From Psychrobacter sp. 4Dc (lineage in GTDB: Bacteria; Pseudomonadota; Gammaproteobacteria; Pseudomonadales; Moraxellaceae): DNA of 45,357 nucleotides. The position numbers were made by a program, and so were the translations under genes. The notes below the pieces were generated by a model. That model was given only the letters and a program-made list of their open reading frames with translations, did not search any database and was not told where the DNA came from. Below, one piece after another: positions 34,911 to 43,717 of this stretch. The stretch's first letter is position 1; the number at the start of each line of letters is the position of its first letter. The stretch lies in the NCBI RefSeq assembly GCF_002836715.1, contig NZ_PJAT01000090.1, positions 1 through 45,357 on the forward strand, in the 5' to 3' direction.

Positions 34911-35520
34911 TTTTAGATTCTGCTGCTGATATTCTTTTTTCGCCCCAGAATTGCAATTACCATAACTATCACGGTATTCGACTAGGAACCATACAGGAAA
35001 AGACCTGCACCCAATCTTCAATAGCCATATCAGAAAATACCATAGATTCGATTTCATTCAATATATTGGTCAACATTAGTCAGTAATTGTTTGGATTTAA
35101 GTCGTTACCGCTAGCACGTCAATCGAAAAATACCGGCATCATTAATGCGGTTCTGATAGTCAGTCAGCTTGACCATATGGCAGAGCTATTAACCCTGTGT
35201 AAAGGTTGTTCGATTCTTGTTTGGCGCACTAACATGGTCTATTAAAATCTAACGACAAGACTCCTTTTATTAACATGTTGAAGCACTGGCACAACGATTT
35301 GCAATACCGTCAAATTGGTCCAAAAAAAGCTTTTAATATTGAAGAGTTTGGCAATTTAAAATTGACGACTCTGGTGATTAGAGACTATGCATCACTCTGC
35401 TCTGCGCATCATAATGATCCATATAATAAATAGGGGTTTATATCGCTGAAGAGCACAACACAATATGTTGCAAAGCCTATTAGCCAAGTGCGTCAATTAC
35501 CTCAGCCAAAAATTGAATAG
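34911..35520 (+). pseudogene. pqqB: Decayed pqqB (PQQ biosynthesis)
   Basis: Translated pieces match PqqB in order. From 34946 the frame reads QNCNYHNYHGIRLGTIQ, then TCTQSSIAISE, as in PqqB's QWNCNC...RTQSSIAIS. It passes a TAA at 35084, then gives NTGIINAVLIVSQLDHMAEL, followed by LTLCKGCSILVWRTNMVY. A TAA at 35243 replaces the expected Gln. A frame change near 35260 leads to MLKHWHNDLQYRQIGPKKAF, then NLKLTTLVI, ending at TAG 35431. Traces such as GFYIAEEHN continue to about 35500. Roughly the first two thirds of PqqB are recognisable; the end is gone. The gene cannot make a working protein. Confidence 0.85.
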
Positions 35521-35859
35521 ATAGCTTTATAAAGCACGCTAATTAACTTAGAATTTCTTTGCAAAGATGAAGCTATATCACACATTTTGTACTTAATATG
35601 ATAGATCAGTCCTTTGTTTTGTGGGTTCTATCCATTTGGCTTCTGGTATTTTTTGATTTAATTGATGACAAGTCGTAATTTATATTAGAAGAATACATAG
35701 TACTATTAGAGTTAACTATCGCCACAGTTCATTACAATTAACGACAGATTGAGCCACTGATAAACTTTACAGACGATGAGCCCACGCTAATTGCGCAATA
35801 TTTATATCGTTAGTATCATTTCAGTTTTGAAATGACTCAATTACAACTAGGAAAATATT
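35521..35859. other. Gene-free stretch before the DUF1244 gene
   Basis: About 340 AT-rich bases. I see no remaining pqqC, pqqD or pqqE sequence and no intact gene. The promoter of the DUF1244 gene must lie here, and AACTAGGAAAA before 35860 supplies its ribosome-binding site. Confidence 0.4.
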
Positions 35860-36171
35860 ATGGCAAAATTAGAATCAAACATCGAGTTAGAAGCCGCGGC
35901 ATTTCGTCGCTTATTGGCTCATTTAGATGAGCGCAAAGATGTACAAAATATCGAGCTAATGAACCTTGCCGACTTTTGTCGTAACTGCTTATCTAAATGG
36001 TACAAAGCGGCTGGTGAAGAGCGTGGTATTGAAATCGAATACGAGGATGCGCGCGAGCTTGTCTATGGCATGCCTTATGCTGAGTGGAAAGAGAAGTATC
36101 AACAGAAAGCAACGCCAGAGCAATTAGCGCGTTTTAACGAGATTGAAGCTGCTAAGAATAAAACGGATTAA
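35860..36171 (+). CDS. DUF1244 protein
   Basis: This 103-residue cytoplasmic protein has the full DUF1244 pattern: AAFRRLLAHLDERKDVQNIE, then LMNLADFCRNCLSKWYKAA, and ELVYGMPYAEWKEKYQ. The two Cys in FCRNCL are a family hallmark and may bind metal. The family is widespread in proteobacteria and has no established function. It is a single-gene unit followed by a short perfect hairpin. The IS607 element begins not far downstream. Confidence 0.85.
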   Translation: MAKLESNIELEAAAFRRLLAHLDERKDVQNIELMNLADFCRNCLSKWYKAAGEERGIEIEYEDARELVYGMPYAEWKEKYQQKATPEQLARFNEIEAAKNKTD

Positions 36172-36237
36172 AACTGACAGTGATGGCTCAAATAAAACAA
36201 GCCACCAGTAGAGAGTAATATCAGAAAACCCAACATT

Positions 36238-36257
36238 GCCGCTAGATTAGCGGCTTT
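36238..36257 (+). terminator. Hairpin after the DUF1244 gene, probable terminator
   Basis: GCCGCTA-GAT-TAGCGGC (36238-36254) is a perfect 7-bp stem. The T run after it is weak (TTTCTAT). It lies 67 bases after the stop. Confidence 0.55.
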
Positions 36258-36329
36258 CTATAGATTTGAGTATGCTACTAAACCGTTCCAAAAATCTTAC
36301 TCAAACCTATTCAATATTGACTAGGTTCA

Positions 36330-36460
36330 ATGTTTTCTTTCTGCTTCATTGTTATGCGCTATTTCTCGTTTGAGATTTAGACTGACCACGACTCCACAGA
36401 CTTTTTTTAATTGGCGATGGAACTCACCGTCCAATAAACAGGATTATGTGGCTGTTAAAA
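36330..36460 (-). ncRNA. Candidate omega RNA region at the tnpB 3' end
   Basis: TnpB proteins use a guide RNA made from the 3' end of the element, overlapping the end of tnpB. Just after the tnpB stop (minus strand) there is a hairpin with arms TTGGACGGTG and CATCGCCAA (about 36409-36433), nine pairs with one bulge. An A/T-rich tail leads to the presumed right end. The exact end, and thus the guide, cannot be set without the insertion boundary. Confidence 0.4.
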
Positions 36461-37598
36461 TAACAGTCGCATTATTTAAAATATTGATACTGGCGTTGAG
36501 GTCACGGTCATGAGAAGCCTGACAGTTAGGGCATAACCACTCACGCATTTTCAATGTTAGCTGATCTTTACCAAGGATATGATTACAGTTTGAGCAAGTT
36601 TTTGAGCTTGGGTAAAAGCGCCCGACTGATTTAACTGTCTTGCCTTGCTCATTGGCTTTGTAGATAAGCTGACGCTTAAATTCACAGAAACCCAAATCAC
36701 TGATTGCTCTTGATAATCGCCTGTTCTTAACTATACCTTTGACGTTCAAATCCTCAATCGCAATCACATCGAACGCTTTAACCAAATCAGAGGTTATTTT
36801 GTGCAAAGAGTCTTGCCTGATACATCTGATTTTATAGTGCAAACGAGAGAGCTTGGTTTTCGCTTTTTCTCTGTTTTTACTGCCTTTTTTGCTACGACTG
36901 AGTGCTTTGTTTAGCGTTCTTAGCTTTTTAAGGTTTGTCTTGAGCGGTTTTGGTGCTTTAATTTTGGTGCCGTCCGATAAAACCAGTAAATCGGCAATAC
37001 CAAGATCGATACCCACACTTTTGCTAGTTCTAGCAATCTCTTTAACCGTTCCATGAATCTCAACAGCCACACTAACAAACCACTTACCACCACGTTTAGA
37101 GATGGTGGCTGACATGATCTTGCCTTCAAAACGTAAAGCTTCTTTTAAGCGAACCCAGCCCAAGTTTGGGATACGAATGGATTTACCTTTGATGGCAAAT
37201 TGGTCGTTGGATAAACTAAATCTGTCGTCACGGCCTTTTTTACGAGCGGTTGGATATTTCGCTAAGCCTTTAAAGAATTTGTTATAAGCATCACCCAATT
37301 GCATGATTGCCGCTTGCGGAGCACATTTGGTGACCTCTAGCATATAAGGAAATAATTCACGCTTAATGGCATTCAATTCGCGCCTGAGCTTCGCTTGTGA
37401 GGGTTTGTTCAGCTTTTTGGTATCAATCTCAACGCCTGCGACCAAACACGCATCACGGTACGCCTTGTCAAGCGTATACTGTCGTTGCCACTCATGCAAA
37501 GCCCAGTTGTAGGCTTTTCTCGCCACGCCGCAAGCACGAGCAAGATGATTTGCCTGTACGTTGTTAGGTTTGAGTTCGATTGAGTGACCACGGATCAT
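36444..37598 (-). CDS. tnpB: TnpB, RNA-guided nuclease of an IS607 element
   Basis: This 384-residue protein has an N-terminal helical HTH_OrfB region (ARACGVARKAYNWALHEWQ) and a RuvC nuclease core. Its residues are D198 (SVGIDLGIADLL), E282 (VIAIEDLNVKGI) and the DRDLNAS motif (364-370). A zinc finger uses C335/C338 and C356/C359 (CSNC; CPNC). All catalytic and zinc residues are intact. TnpB proteins cut DNA under the guidance of an RNA derived from the element's end. It is translationally coupled to the serine recombinase by an ATGA overlap (37595-37598). Confidence 0.92.
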   Translation of the reverse strand: MIRGHSIELKPNNVQANHLARACGVARKAYNWALHEWQRQYTLDKAYRDACLVAGVEIDTKKLNKPSQAKLRRELNAIKRELFPYMLEVTKCAPQAAIMQLGDAYNKFFKGLAKYPTARKKGRDDRFSLSNDQFAIKGKSIRIPNLGWVRLKEALRFEGKIMSATISKRGGKWFVSVAVEIHGTVKEIARTSKSVGIDLGIADLLVLSDGTKIKAPKPLKTNLKKLRTLNKALSRSKKGSKNREKAKTKLSRLHYKIRCIRQDSLHKITSDLVKAFDVIAIEDLNVKGIVKNRRLSRAISDLGFCEFKRQLIYKANEQGKTVKSVGRFYPSSKTCSNCNHILGKDQLTLKMREWLCPNCQASHDRDLNASINILNNATVILTAT

Positions 37599-38206
37599 AA
37601 TGCTTTTTTAACCGCCTCTATTAATTGTTGGTTTTTCTTGCTGCGAGAGCCGTATAGCCTCGCTGAAAATACGCTGATAATCTCTAATATATCTTGGGCT
37701 AATTCTTGTTCAAAACTAAGCTCCTCACCCTCATTGATTATTACTACTTCAACGTCACGAACCTCACACAACATAAAGACCAATTCAGCACCAAATCGCA
37801 AAAGCCTGTCTTTATGGGTAATTACCAGCCGTTCAACTTGATTGTCCAGTATGTCGTCAAGCAGGCTTTTCAAGCCTTTCTTTTTATAATTCATTCCACT
37901 ACCAAGATCAGTAATCGTTTCAAAAGTCCAGCCTTGCTTGGCGCAATAAAGTTCCAAAACTTGAGCTTGGCGAAGTAAGTCATCTTTTTGATTACGACTC
38001 GATACACGAGCATAAGCAATGGTTTTTCTGTCTAATTTAGGTGGTGTATTCAAGGAATGTGGTCTGATTTCACTTAAATCATATCGCCTATGCCCGTTTT
38101 CGGTTCGCTTGGCGACTAACGTACCATCCTCATCCCAACGTCTTAATGTGGATTGAGCAACCCCGAAATGTTTGGCAGCCTCCCCAATACTAACCAGTTT
38201 CCCCAT
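37595..38206 (-). CDS. tnpA: IS607-family serine recombinase (TnpA)
   Basis: This 203-residue protein has an N-terminal MerR-type helix-turn-helix (SIGEAAKHFGVAQSTLRRWD, then GHRRYDLSEI). A small serine-recombinase domain follows, with the nucleophile in IAYARVSSRNQKDDL (S69), then VERLVITHKDRLLRFG. This domain order is diagnostic for IS607 transposases. A perfect 11-base-arm palindrome lies immediately upstream and may be its binding site and promoter. Length and motifs look complete. Confidence 0.93.
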   Translation of the reverse strand: MGKLVSIGEAAKHFGVAQSTLRRWDEDGTLVAKRTENGHRRYDLSEIRPHSLNTPPKLDRKTIAYARVSSRNQKDDLLRQAQVLELYCAKQGWTFETITDLGSGMNYKKKGLKSLLDDILDNQVERLVITHKDRLLRFGAELVFMLCEVRDVEVVIINEGEELSFEQELAQDILEIISVFSARLYGSRSKKNQQLIEAVKKAL

Positions 38207-38219
38207 AACTCGCTCTCTA

Positions 38220-38246
38220 TATAATAGATATAATTTATCTATTATA
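38220..38246. repeat. Palindrome upstream of IS607 tnpA
   Basis: TATAATAGATA (38220-38230) and TATCTATTATA (38236-38246) are perfect 11-base arms around TAATT, 14 bases before the tnpA start. It is a likely left-end binding site for TnpA or an operator overlapping its promoter. Confidence 0.7.
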
Positions 38247-38274
38247 GTAATAAATAGGTAGGTTTGTATATATT

Positions 38275-38700
38275 TTATTTAACTTTTTGCAACCCTATGT
38301 TTCCTTGTTTCTGCATTTGACGGTCAAATAGGCGACCGACCAATGGCAATGGTCCAATCAATCGACCCTCAGATACCCAAGTCACGTGTGTGGTGCCATC
38401 GCCCAAGTCTTTTAAATCAATGATACCTTTATCATGTTGCATTTTGATAGGTTTAGATTTTTCGATTTGGTATTGCATATGAGTAGGACGCTCAAACGCC
38501 GTAATCCGCTCCCAGAACTTAACGGGTCCCGTTTGAATGCTACGTAAAGCCCCAACGCCATTGCGCTCCTCATTACCTTCAGCTATTAACTTAGCAACCC
38601 CCACCGCTTTAAATGAGCCATAACTGGCATGGTCACTCAGTGCTTCAAATACCTCATCAATTGGTTTTTTGACAATGCGCTCTACTTTTATTTTAAACAT
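38275..38700 (-). CDS. SRPBCC-family (START-like) protein
   Basis: This 141-residue cytoplasmic protein has the polyketide-cyclase/SRPBCC pattern: FKIKVERIVKKPIDEVFEAL, then THVTWVSEGRL and a late helix LVGRLFDRQMQKQGNIGLQ. Such proteins bind hydrophobic ligands, and this one's ligand is unknown. It ends at VK-stop within about 30 bases of the presumed end of the IS607 element. Its last residues may therefore come from the insertion, and the natural C-terminus could have been a little longer. Confidence 0.7.
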   Translation of the reverse strand: MFKIKVERIVKKPIDEVFEALSDHASYGSFKAVGVAKLIAEGNEERNGVGALRSIQTGPVKFWERITAFERPTHMQYQIEKSKPIKMQHDKGIIDLKDLGDGTTHVTWVSEGRLIGPLPLVGRLFDRQMQKQGNIGLQKVK

Positions 38701-38781
38701 AATATGATCTCATTAAGATTAAAGTTATTTAGCTTACTGCTATTTCAGAAATAAATATAGCATTCACATTGTGAAAAATTA

Positions 38782-39786
38782 TTACCGTGAAGAGCCTCGT
38801 CCTTTTGAAGGACGCCTGCCATTGGTAGCAGGTTTGCCACTGCCTCCGGACTTACCATTACTGCCTGACGGCCTACCACGACCAGTAGGACGTCCATCCC
38901 TACCTTTAGAACCTGCTGGTTTTCTAGCATCATCTTTGGCGTATTTGTTACGCCCCTTTGCTGCCCCTGCCGATTTTGTAGATGGTTTTGACTTTGATGA
39001 AGCATCAGCACGAGGTTTTTTTCGTGGCGTATTGCGAGATTTCTTGTTTGAGTGATTGTCTTGTGAAGAAGAGTCTTCTACAGATTTAAGTAACACAGAC
39101 AACTCTTTTGGAGTTAAGTCTCGCCAGTCACCAACGGGAAGACCTTTGAGACTTACATTCATAATCCGCGTACGTTCAAGCTTAACGACTTCGTAGCCAA
39201 AGTGCTCACACATACGACGAATTTGACGGTTCAAACCTTGTACGAGCGTGATGTTAAAGACATTAGGCGCCACTTTAGTCACTGGGCATTTTTTGGTCAT
39301 CTTGCCAAGCATCGGCACACCGCCCGCCAAACCTTCGATAACATTATCTGTTAACGGCTTATTCACTGTAACTAGATATTCTTTCTCATGATTATTGCCA
39401 GCACGTAATACCTTATTGACCAAATCGCCATTGTTAGTCAAAAAGATCAAACCTTGGGAATCTTTGTCTAAACGACCGATTGGAAAAATACGCAAACTAT
39501 GCCGCACAAAATCGACAATATTATTTTTCTCAGAGCTTTCCGTGGTGCTCACAATGCCTACTGGCTTATTTAATGCAATAAAAATAAAATCATCAGGCTC
39601 TCTTGGCTCAATAAGCTGCCCGTTGACTTTTACTGCATCTCCAGCGACCACCTGATCACCGACCGACGCACGTTTGCCATTGATGTATACATTACCTTGT
39701 TCAATAAAGCGGTCAGCGTCTCGCCTAGAGCAAATACCACTTTCGCTGATGTATTTATTTAAACGAGTCGAGGAAGCGTTGAACAT
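38782..39786 (-). CDS. rluF: 23S rRNA pseudouridine synthase, RluF-like, with a long basic tail
   Basis: From ATG 39786 this gives 334 residues; the frame is open to 39855. An S4 RNA-binding domain ([20 protein letters not shown]) is followed by the RsuA-type catalytic domain, with the active Asp in [19 protein letters not shown], then [16 protein letters not shown]. These fit RluF, which modifies U2604 in 23S rRNA. From about residue 245 the protein continues as a tail of some 85 residues, very rich in Lys, Arg, Gly and Ser, and probably disordered and RNA-binding. It is a single-gene unit. Confidence 0.88.
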   Translation of the reverse strand: MFNASSTRLNKYISESGICSRRDADRFIEQGNVYINGKRASVGDQVVAGDAVKVNGQLIEPREPDDFIFIALNKPVGIVSTTESSEKNNIVDFVRHSLRIFPIGRLDKDSQGLIFLTNNGDLVNKVLRAGNNHEKEYLVTVNKPLTDNVIEGLAGGVPMLGKMTKKCPVTKVAPNVFNITLVQGLNRQIRRMCEHFGYEVVKLERTRIMNVSLKGLPVGDWRDLTPKELSVLLKSVEDSSSQDNHSNKKSRNTPRKKPRADASSKSKPSTKSAGAAKGRNKYAKDDARKPAGSKGRDGRPTGRGRPSGSNGKSGGSGKPATNGRRPSKGRGSSR

Positions 39787-39855
39787 AAAGCACCGTTTTA
39801 CCTGATAAGAAGCGTTTTTTGCTAAGAAAAAAGCCTGAATTGAATGGATCAACAA

Positions 39856-40104
39856 TAACGAAACAGCTCACATTATATAGGAAATCAACTAGACCTTTTA
39901 GGTTGAATTGAGATGTGTATGAACTGAAACTTATAGAACGATGGTTCACTCTACAAAACCTTAACCATTTAGCATTAGTCGTTTATTAATGCTTAAACAG
40001 CTCTTTGAATCGAATTACTTTTAATATTTTGTTCGGTTGAGTTTGGCAGTATGGTTAATCATTCATATGAGCTAAAAAGTAGAAAACACGTATAAAATTT
40101 CTAC
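39856..40104. other. Intergenic region upstream of the rluF-like gene
   Basis: About 250 AT-rich bases that must hold the promoter of the RluF-like gene. I see no gene, repeat or clear promoter box that I would call. Confidence 0.35.
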
Positions 40105-40139
40105 AAAAAAGCCGTCTATCACTGATAAACGGCTTTTTT
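40105..40139 (-). terminator. Terminator after the Wzi gene
   Basis: AAAAAAGCCGT (40105-40115) and ACGGCTTTTTT (40129-40139) pair, with an inner TATC/GATA extension. The hairpin is symmetrical with A and T runs, so it can act on both strands. It most likely ends the Wzi transcript on the minus strand. Confidence 0.9.
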
Positions 40140-40224
40140 ATTCATAAAAGACAGTGCTACAGGCTTATCTACCTGTTGAATTTAGTTTGCTCACTCTCAT
40201 TTGTGTTAAACAAATAGCATGAAA

Positions 40225-41697
40225 CTAATAAGTTGCCAGTTCAAGTCCAATACCAGCCCCGATATCACTAGAGCGATTATCTGCATCGACCGCCCATAGT
40301 CTAGTCGTCAATTTTGTCAAAGGCTGTAGTTGGTGTTCCCAAGAGACATCAATAGCAGTAAGCTTATCTGCCATCGGGAATGCTTGATTATCCGCCTCTC
40401 CCGTACGACGGTCTAACTCTCCTGACTGATTGACTTTGGCGTGTTGTAGCTTCGCATGAATAAAGTTACGTCCATCAAGCCATAATCGACCACCGAGCGC
40501 GACACTTTCGGCATCACCACCGAGCGCATAGCCGAGTGGATAGCCTTGCTGATAATAGCCATCAGTGTATGTTCCATGATCGTAAGAAATACCACGTACT
40601 TCACCGCTGGTGCGCGTATCAGTATATTCCGCATAAAGTTGGTAAGGCTTGCCCATCGCTGCAGAGGCATAATCTATGCCAGCCAAATACATATTCTTCG
40701 CGGGTAGACCACCGGCTTCATCTTCCCCAACATACTGTCCGTAGACACTTGCTGGCACGTTAAATAAAGGTGCTAACTGCACGCGTGCATCGAAGCCGCC
40801 TAGTTGATTGGCTGGGTCACCGTTATCATTATCACCATTGTCCTTGGTCCCTAAGATGGCATCGCCAAAGGAGCTGATACTATCTGGACGACCTTCCCCG
40901 CCCCACATAAAAGTACGGGAAGCGCCAACCTCTAACCAAGGTAATGGGCTGGCTGCTAGGCGCGCGCCAAATAGCTTGGCATCTGGAACCGCGTCATAGT
41001 CATCCAATTGACCAGCAAACAGCTGATACTGCCAAGGACCGACCCAGTTTAAATACTTATAAGTCGGTGCGGTTTGCGTATCGCGCTGCATCGTAAAGCC
41101 AGTGACTGGAATACTGGCATCGCCACGAATAAGACTACCATCATGCCCGGGTCCCCACCATGCTGGAATCTTACCAGCGATCAACCACTGATTGGCAGCC
41201 ATACCAGCAATATAAGAGCCTTTAAAACTGAAATCTGAGTCATCATCAATCAGCTCATCATTCTTAAACGTTGCCTGTAGATTGAACTCCCAATTGGCTT
41301 CGCTCAAGCCGACCGAACCGCTAATCTGCTGCCCTGCTAGCTGATCATCACCAAAAGTCTGCGGCAGAGACTGACGATCGGATTGTAGCATTATTTCGCC
41401 AGAGGCTTTAACCAAAGAGTCGCGATCTTGACTGAGCCGCGTCTGTATCGACTGTATGACTTGCTGCTGTACCGCATTAGTGAATTGAGCGCCTTGTAAG
41501 CCTCGCTCGATCTCATTTGCGCTCAATGGCCAAGTGCTGGTACTGATCTGCGTTACACCTTGAGTGTTTAGCCAATCAATACCTGCTTTGAGACGTAAGT
41601 CATTGATATATAAATTCTGTGCTGAGGCAGTCGTTGTCAATATTGGTACTATCGCTACGATACTGACACTTAGTACTATTAACAATTTTTTATTCAT
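40225..41697 (-). CDS. wzi: Capsule assembly Wzi-family outer membrane protein
   Basis: This 490-residue protein has a signal peptide (residues 1-26, cleaved near TASAQN) and an outer-membrane beta-barrel. It carries Wzi-family features: LRAG-like LRLKAGIDWLNTQGV near the start, AGKIPAWWGPGHDGSLIRGD in the middle, and repeated amphipathic strands ending in IGAGIGLELATY. Wzi helps attach capsular polysaccharide to the cell surface. It lies directly downstream of sugar-nucleotide and glycosyltransferase genes on the same strand and is followed by a strong terminator, so it probably closes the locus. Confidence 0.85.
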   Translation of the reverse strand: MNKKLLIVLSVSIVAIVPILTTTASAQNLYINDLRLKAGIDWLNTQGVTQISTSTWPLSANEIERGLQGAQFTNAVQQQVIQSIQTRLSQDRDSLVKASGEIMLQSDRQSLPQTFGDDQLAGQQISGSVGLSEANWEFNLQATFKNDELIDDDSDFSFKGSYIAGMAANQWLIAGKIPAWWGPGHDGSLIRGDASIPVTGFTMQRDTQTAPTYKYLNWVGPWQYQLFAGQLDDYDAVPDAKLFGARLAASPLPWLEVGASRTFMWGGEGRPDSISSFGDAILGTKDNGDNDNGDPANQLGGFDARVQLAPLFNVPASVYGQYVGEDEAGGLPAKNMYLAGIDYASAAMGKPYQLYAEYTDTRTSGEVRGISYDHGTYTDGYYQQGYPLGYALGGDAESVALGGRLWLDGRNFIHAKLQHAKVNQSGELDRRTGEADNQAFPMADKLTAIDVSWEHQLQPLTKLTTRLWAVDADNRSSDIGAGIGLELATY

Positions 41698-41746
41698 AAG
41701 GGTCTGCTTTTATGTTGAAGTGTGACGATAAGTAAGCGTTAGCCAA

Positions 41747-42958
41747 TTAGACACAATTAACTTCAGCCATCCGAGTAAATACAGTATTGATGGCATCAAC
41801 GGTCTGCTCAATCTCAGCAGTAGTCAATGTAGGATGGACTAAGAACATTAGACTAGTCTCACCCAATTGCTTCGCTATTGGTAGCGGCGTCTCTGGACGC
41901 AACCCAGTATTATCAAATGCCTTTTCTAAATATACTTCAGAAGCGGAACCTGAAAAACACGGTACATTTAGCGCATTTATCTCATTAATAAGTCGATCGC
42001 GTGACCAACCTTGTGGCAGAGTCTCTGGCTGCACGTATACATAGAGCTTGTAGTAAGCGTGGGTACAGTCAGCAAACGCGGATATTGCCTCCAACCTAGG
42101 TACTGATAAATAGCCTTGTGTCTCCCAACCAGTGCATGCATCTAATATTGCGCTGGCATTAGCAGTACGCTTAGCAGTCCAGTCGTTCATACGCTGTAGC
42201 TGGATACGACCTATCACTGCTTGCATCTCTGTCATACGCCAGTTGGTGCCAAAGCTCTCATGCAGCCAGCGATAGCCTGGTGGATGCTCGGTCTCATAGA
42301 CAGCCGCATAGCTCTTACCATGGTCTTTATAAGCCCACATCTTGCGCCATAGCTGCTCATCATTGGTAGTGACCATACCACCTTCACCGCCTGTGGTCAT
42401 TACTTTATCTTGGCAAAAGCTCCACGCACCGATATGGCCAATACTACCAACGCTACGACCTTTGTAGCGCGCACCATGTGCCTGCGCACAGTCCTCTATC
42501 ACATATAGATTATGCTGTTCTGCCAACGCCATGATGCCATCCATATCACAAGGCCAACCTGCCAAATGCACACAGACGATAGCTTTGGTTTTAGCCGTCA
42601 ATACCGCAGCGATTGACTCAGGCGTGATATTACCGGTAGCCTCATCAACATCAGCAAAAATCGGAGTTGCTCCTGCATTGACGACTGATGAGATACTTGC
42701 AATAAAGGTACGCGGCGTGACGATAACTTCATCACCTGCGCCGATATCTAACGCTTGTAAGGCAACGTCTAATGCCAACGTCCCATTACCCATCGCAATG
42801 GCATATTTGCTCTCAGACCATTTAGCAAACTCCGTCTCAAACTTGCGACATTCTTGCCCTGTCCAGTAATTTACCTTATTAGATAGTAATACTTGACTGA
42901 CCGCATCAGCCTCTTCTTGCGTAAAGCTTGGCCAAGGTGAAAATGGCGTGTGTAACAT
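41747..42958 (-). CDS. DegT/DnrJ/EryC1 aminotransferase (PglE-like)
   Basis: This 403-residue PLP-dependent sugar aminotransferase carries the DegT-family pattern: GNGTLALDVALQALDIGAGD, then EVIVTPRTFIAS, VIEDCAQAHGARYKG, and the lysine in SFCQDKVMTTGGEGGM that binds PLP. Such enzymes aminate 4-keto sugars of UDP- or dTDP-linked hexoses. With the PglD-like acetyltransferase and PglC-like sugar transferase beside it, a UDP-4-amino-4,6-dideoxy-GlcNAc-type product is likely, as in bacillosamine synthesis. The matching 4,6-dehydratase is not in the window. Confidence 0.85.
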   Translation of the reverse strand: MLHTPFSPWPSFTQEEADAVSQVLLSNKVNYWTGQECRKFETEFAKWSESKYAIAMGNGTLALDVALQALDIGAGDEVIVTPRTFIASISSVVNAGATPIFADVDEATGNITPESIAAVLTAKTKAIVCVHLAGWPCDMDGIMALAEQHNLYVIEDCAQAHGARYKGRSVGSIGHIGAWSFCQDKVMTTGGEGGMVTTNDEQLWRKMWAYKDHGKSYAAVYETEHPPGYRWLHESFGTNWRMTEMQAVIGRIQLQRMNDWTAKRTANASAILDACTGWETQGYLSVPRLEAISAFADCTHAYYKLYVYVQPETLPQGWSRDRLINEINALNVPCFSGSASEVYLEKAFDNTGLRPETPLPIAKQLGETSLMFLVHPTLTTAEIEQTVDAINTVFTRMAEVNCV

Positions 42959-42984
42959 AGTTGCCTCGATGGTACTTATTTATA

Positions 42985-43001
42985 AATGATGATTCATCAT
43001 T
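42985..43001. repeat. Perfect palindrome upstream of the aminotransferase gene
   Basis: AATGATGA-T-TCATCATT has 8-base arms and lies 27 bases before the aminotransferase start. A further GATGATTAG follows. It may be an operator or an intercistronic hairpin. Confidence 0.5.
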
Positions 43002-43055
43002 GATGATTAGTGTTTTACAACGGAATACCTGATTCTGATTTTTTATTTATACTTT

Positions 43056-43694
43056 TTATTTATTGAGGGGTCTTGCAGGATTACCAATCACGACTGCTCC
43101 AGCTGGAACGTCTTTGGTAACAACCGCACCCATTCCCACTATGGCACCTTTACCGATAATTAATGGCTTATCAGGTGTGCCTTGTTTGATAACTGCCCCT
43201 GTGCCAATATATGCATGGTCATGGATATGAATATTGCCATTGCAACTGACGCGTGGGGCAAAGGTGACATAGTCGCCAATCACGCAATCATGAGCGATAT
43301 AACTATAAATATTAGCTTGAAATTGCTTACCAATTTTTATATTAGACGTTAATTGGGTAAAGTGACACAGTACAGAGCCCTCTCCAATTTCAACATTATC
43401 TAATACAATTGAGTTAGATGCCTTTAAAGATAAAATCAACACCTTGTCCTTAGCACACTTAGCTTCTAATACTTCACGTATTTTACTATCTGCAATAGCT
43501 AAGACTACCGCCTTATCTGCATTGGGTAATGCTAAATACTGTGTATAGGTATAAATGCGATAATTATTTAATTCATTATCTTGCGAGCCATCGTCGACAA
43601 AACAAAGTTGCGCATCTCTATATTGCTCACGAACTAAAGACAATAACTCTTTACCAAAACCACTAGCGCCATATATACCGATTAACTGCTGCAT
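43056..43694 (-). CDS. Sugar O/N-acetyltransferase, PglD/NeuD family
   Basis: This 212-residue protein has an N-terminal Rossmann-like domain (QQLIGIYGASGFGKELLSLV) and a C-terminal left-handed beta-helix of hexapeptide repeats (about residues 90-205). These include YIAHDCVIGDYVTFAPRV, with the likely catalytic His, and GAIVGMGAVVTKDVPAG. This is the PglD/NeuD architecture, which acetylates a UDP-4-amino sugar with acetyl-CoA. The gene follows the sugar transferase by 23 bases and precedes the aminotransferase by about 97 bases, all on the minus strand. Confidence 0.85.
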   Translation of the reverse strand: MQQLIGIYGASGFGKELLSLVREQYRDAQLCFVDDGSQDNELNNYRIYTYTQYLALPNADKAVVLAIADSKIREVLEAKCAKDKVLILSLKASNSIVLDNVEIGEGSVLCHFTQLTSNIKIGKQFQANIYSYIAHDCVIGDYVTFAPRVSCNGNIHIHDHAYIGTGAVIKQGTPDKPLIIGKGAIVGMGAVVTKDVPAGAVVIGNPARPLNK

Positions 43695-43717
43695 TTTGAC
43701 TTCCTTGTTATTATTAA

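Larger units (their letters stand above)
36304..38250 (-). mobile_element. IS607-family element (serine recombinase tnpA plus tnpB)
   Basis: Both genes of an IS607 element are present and overlap by four bases. IS607 elements lack terminal inverted repeats, so the ends cannot be fixed by eye. I place them near a 24-base near-palindrome at 36304-36327 and a strong palindrome at 38220-38246. The coordinates are therefore approximate. Both proteins look intact, and the element may be mobile. Confidence 0.75.
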
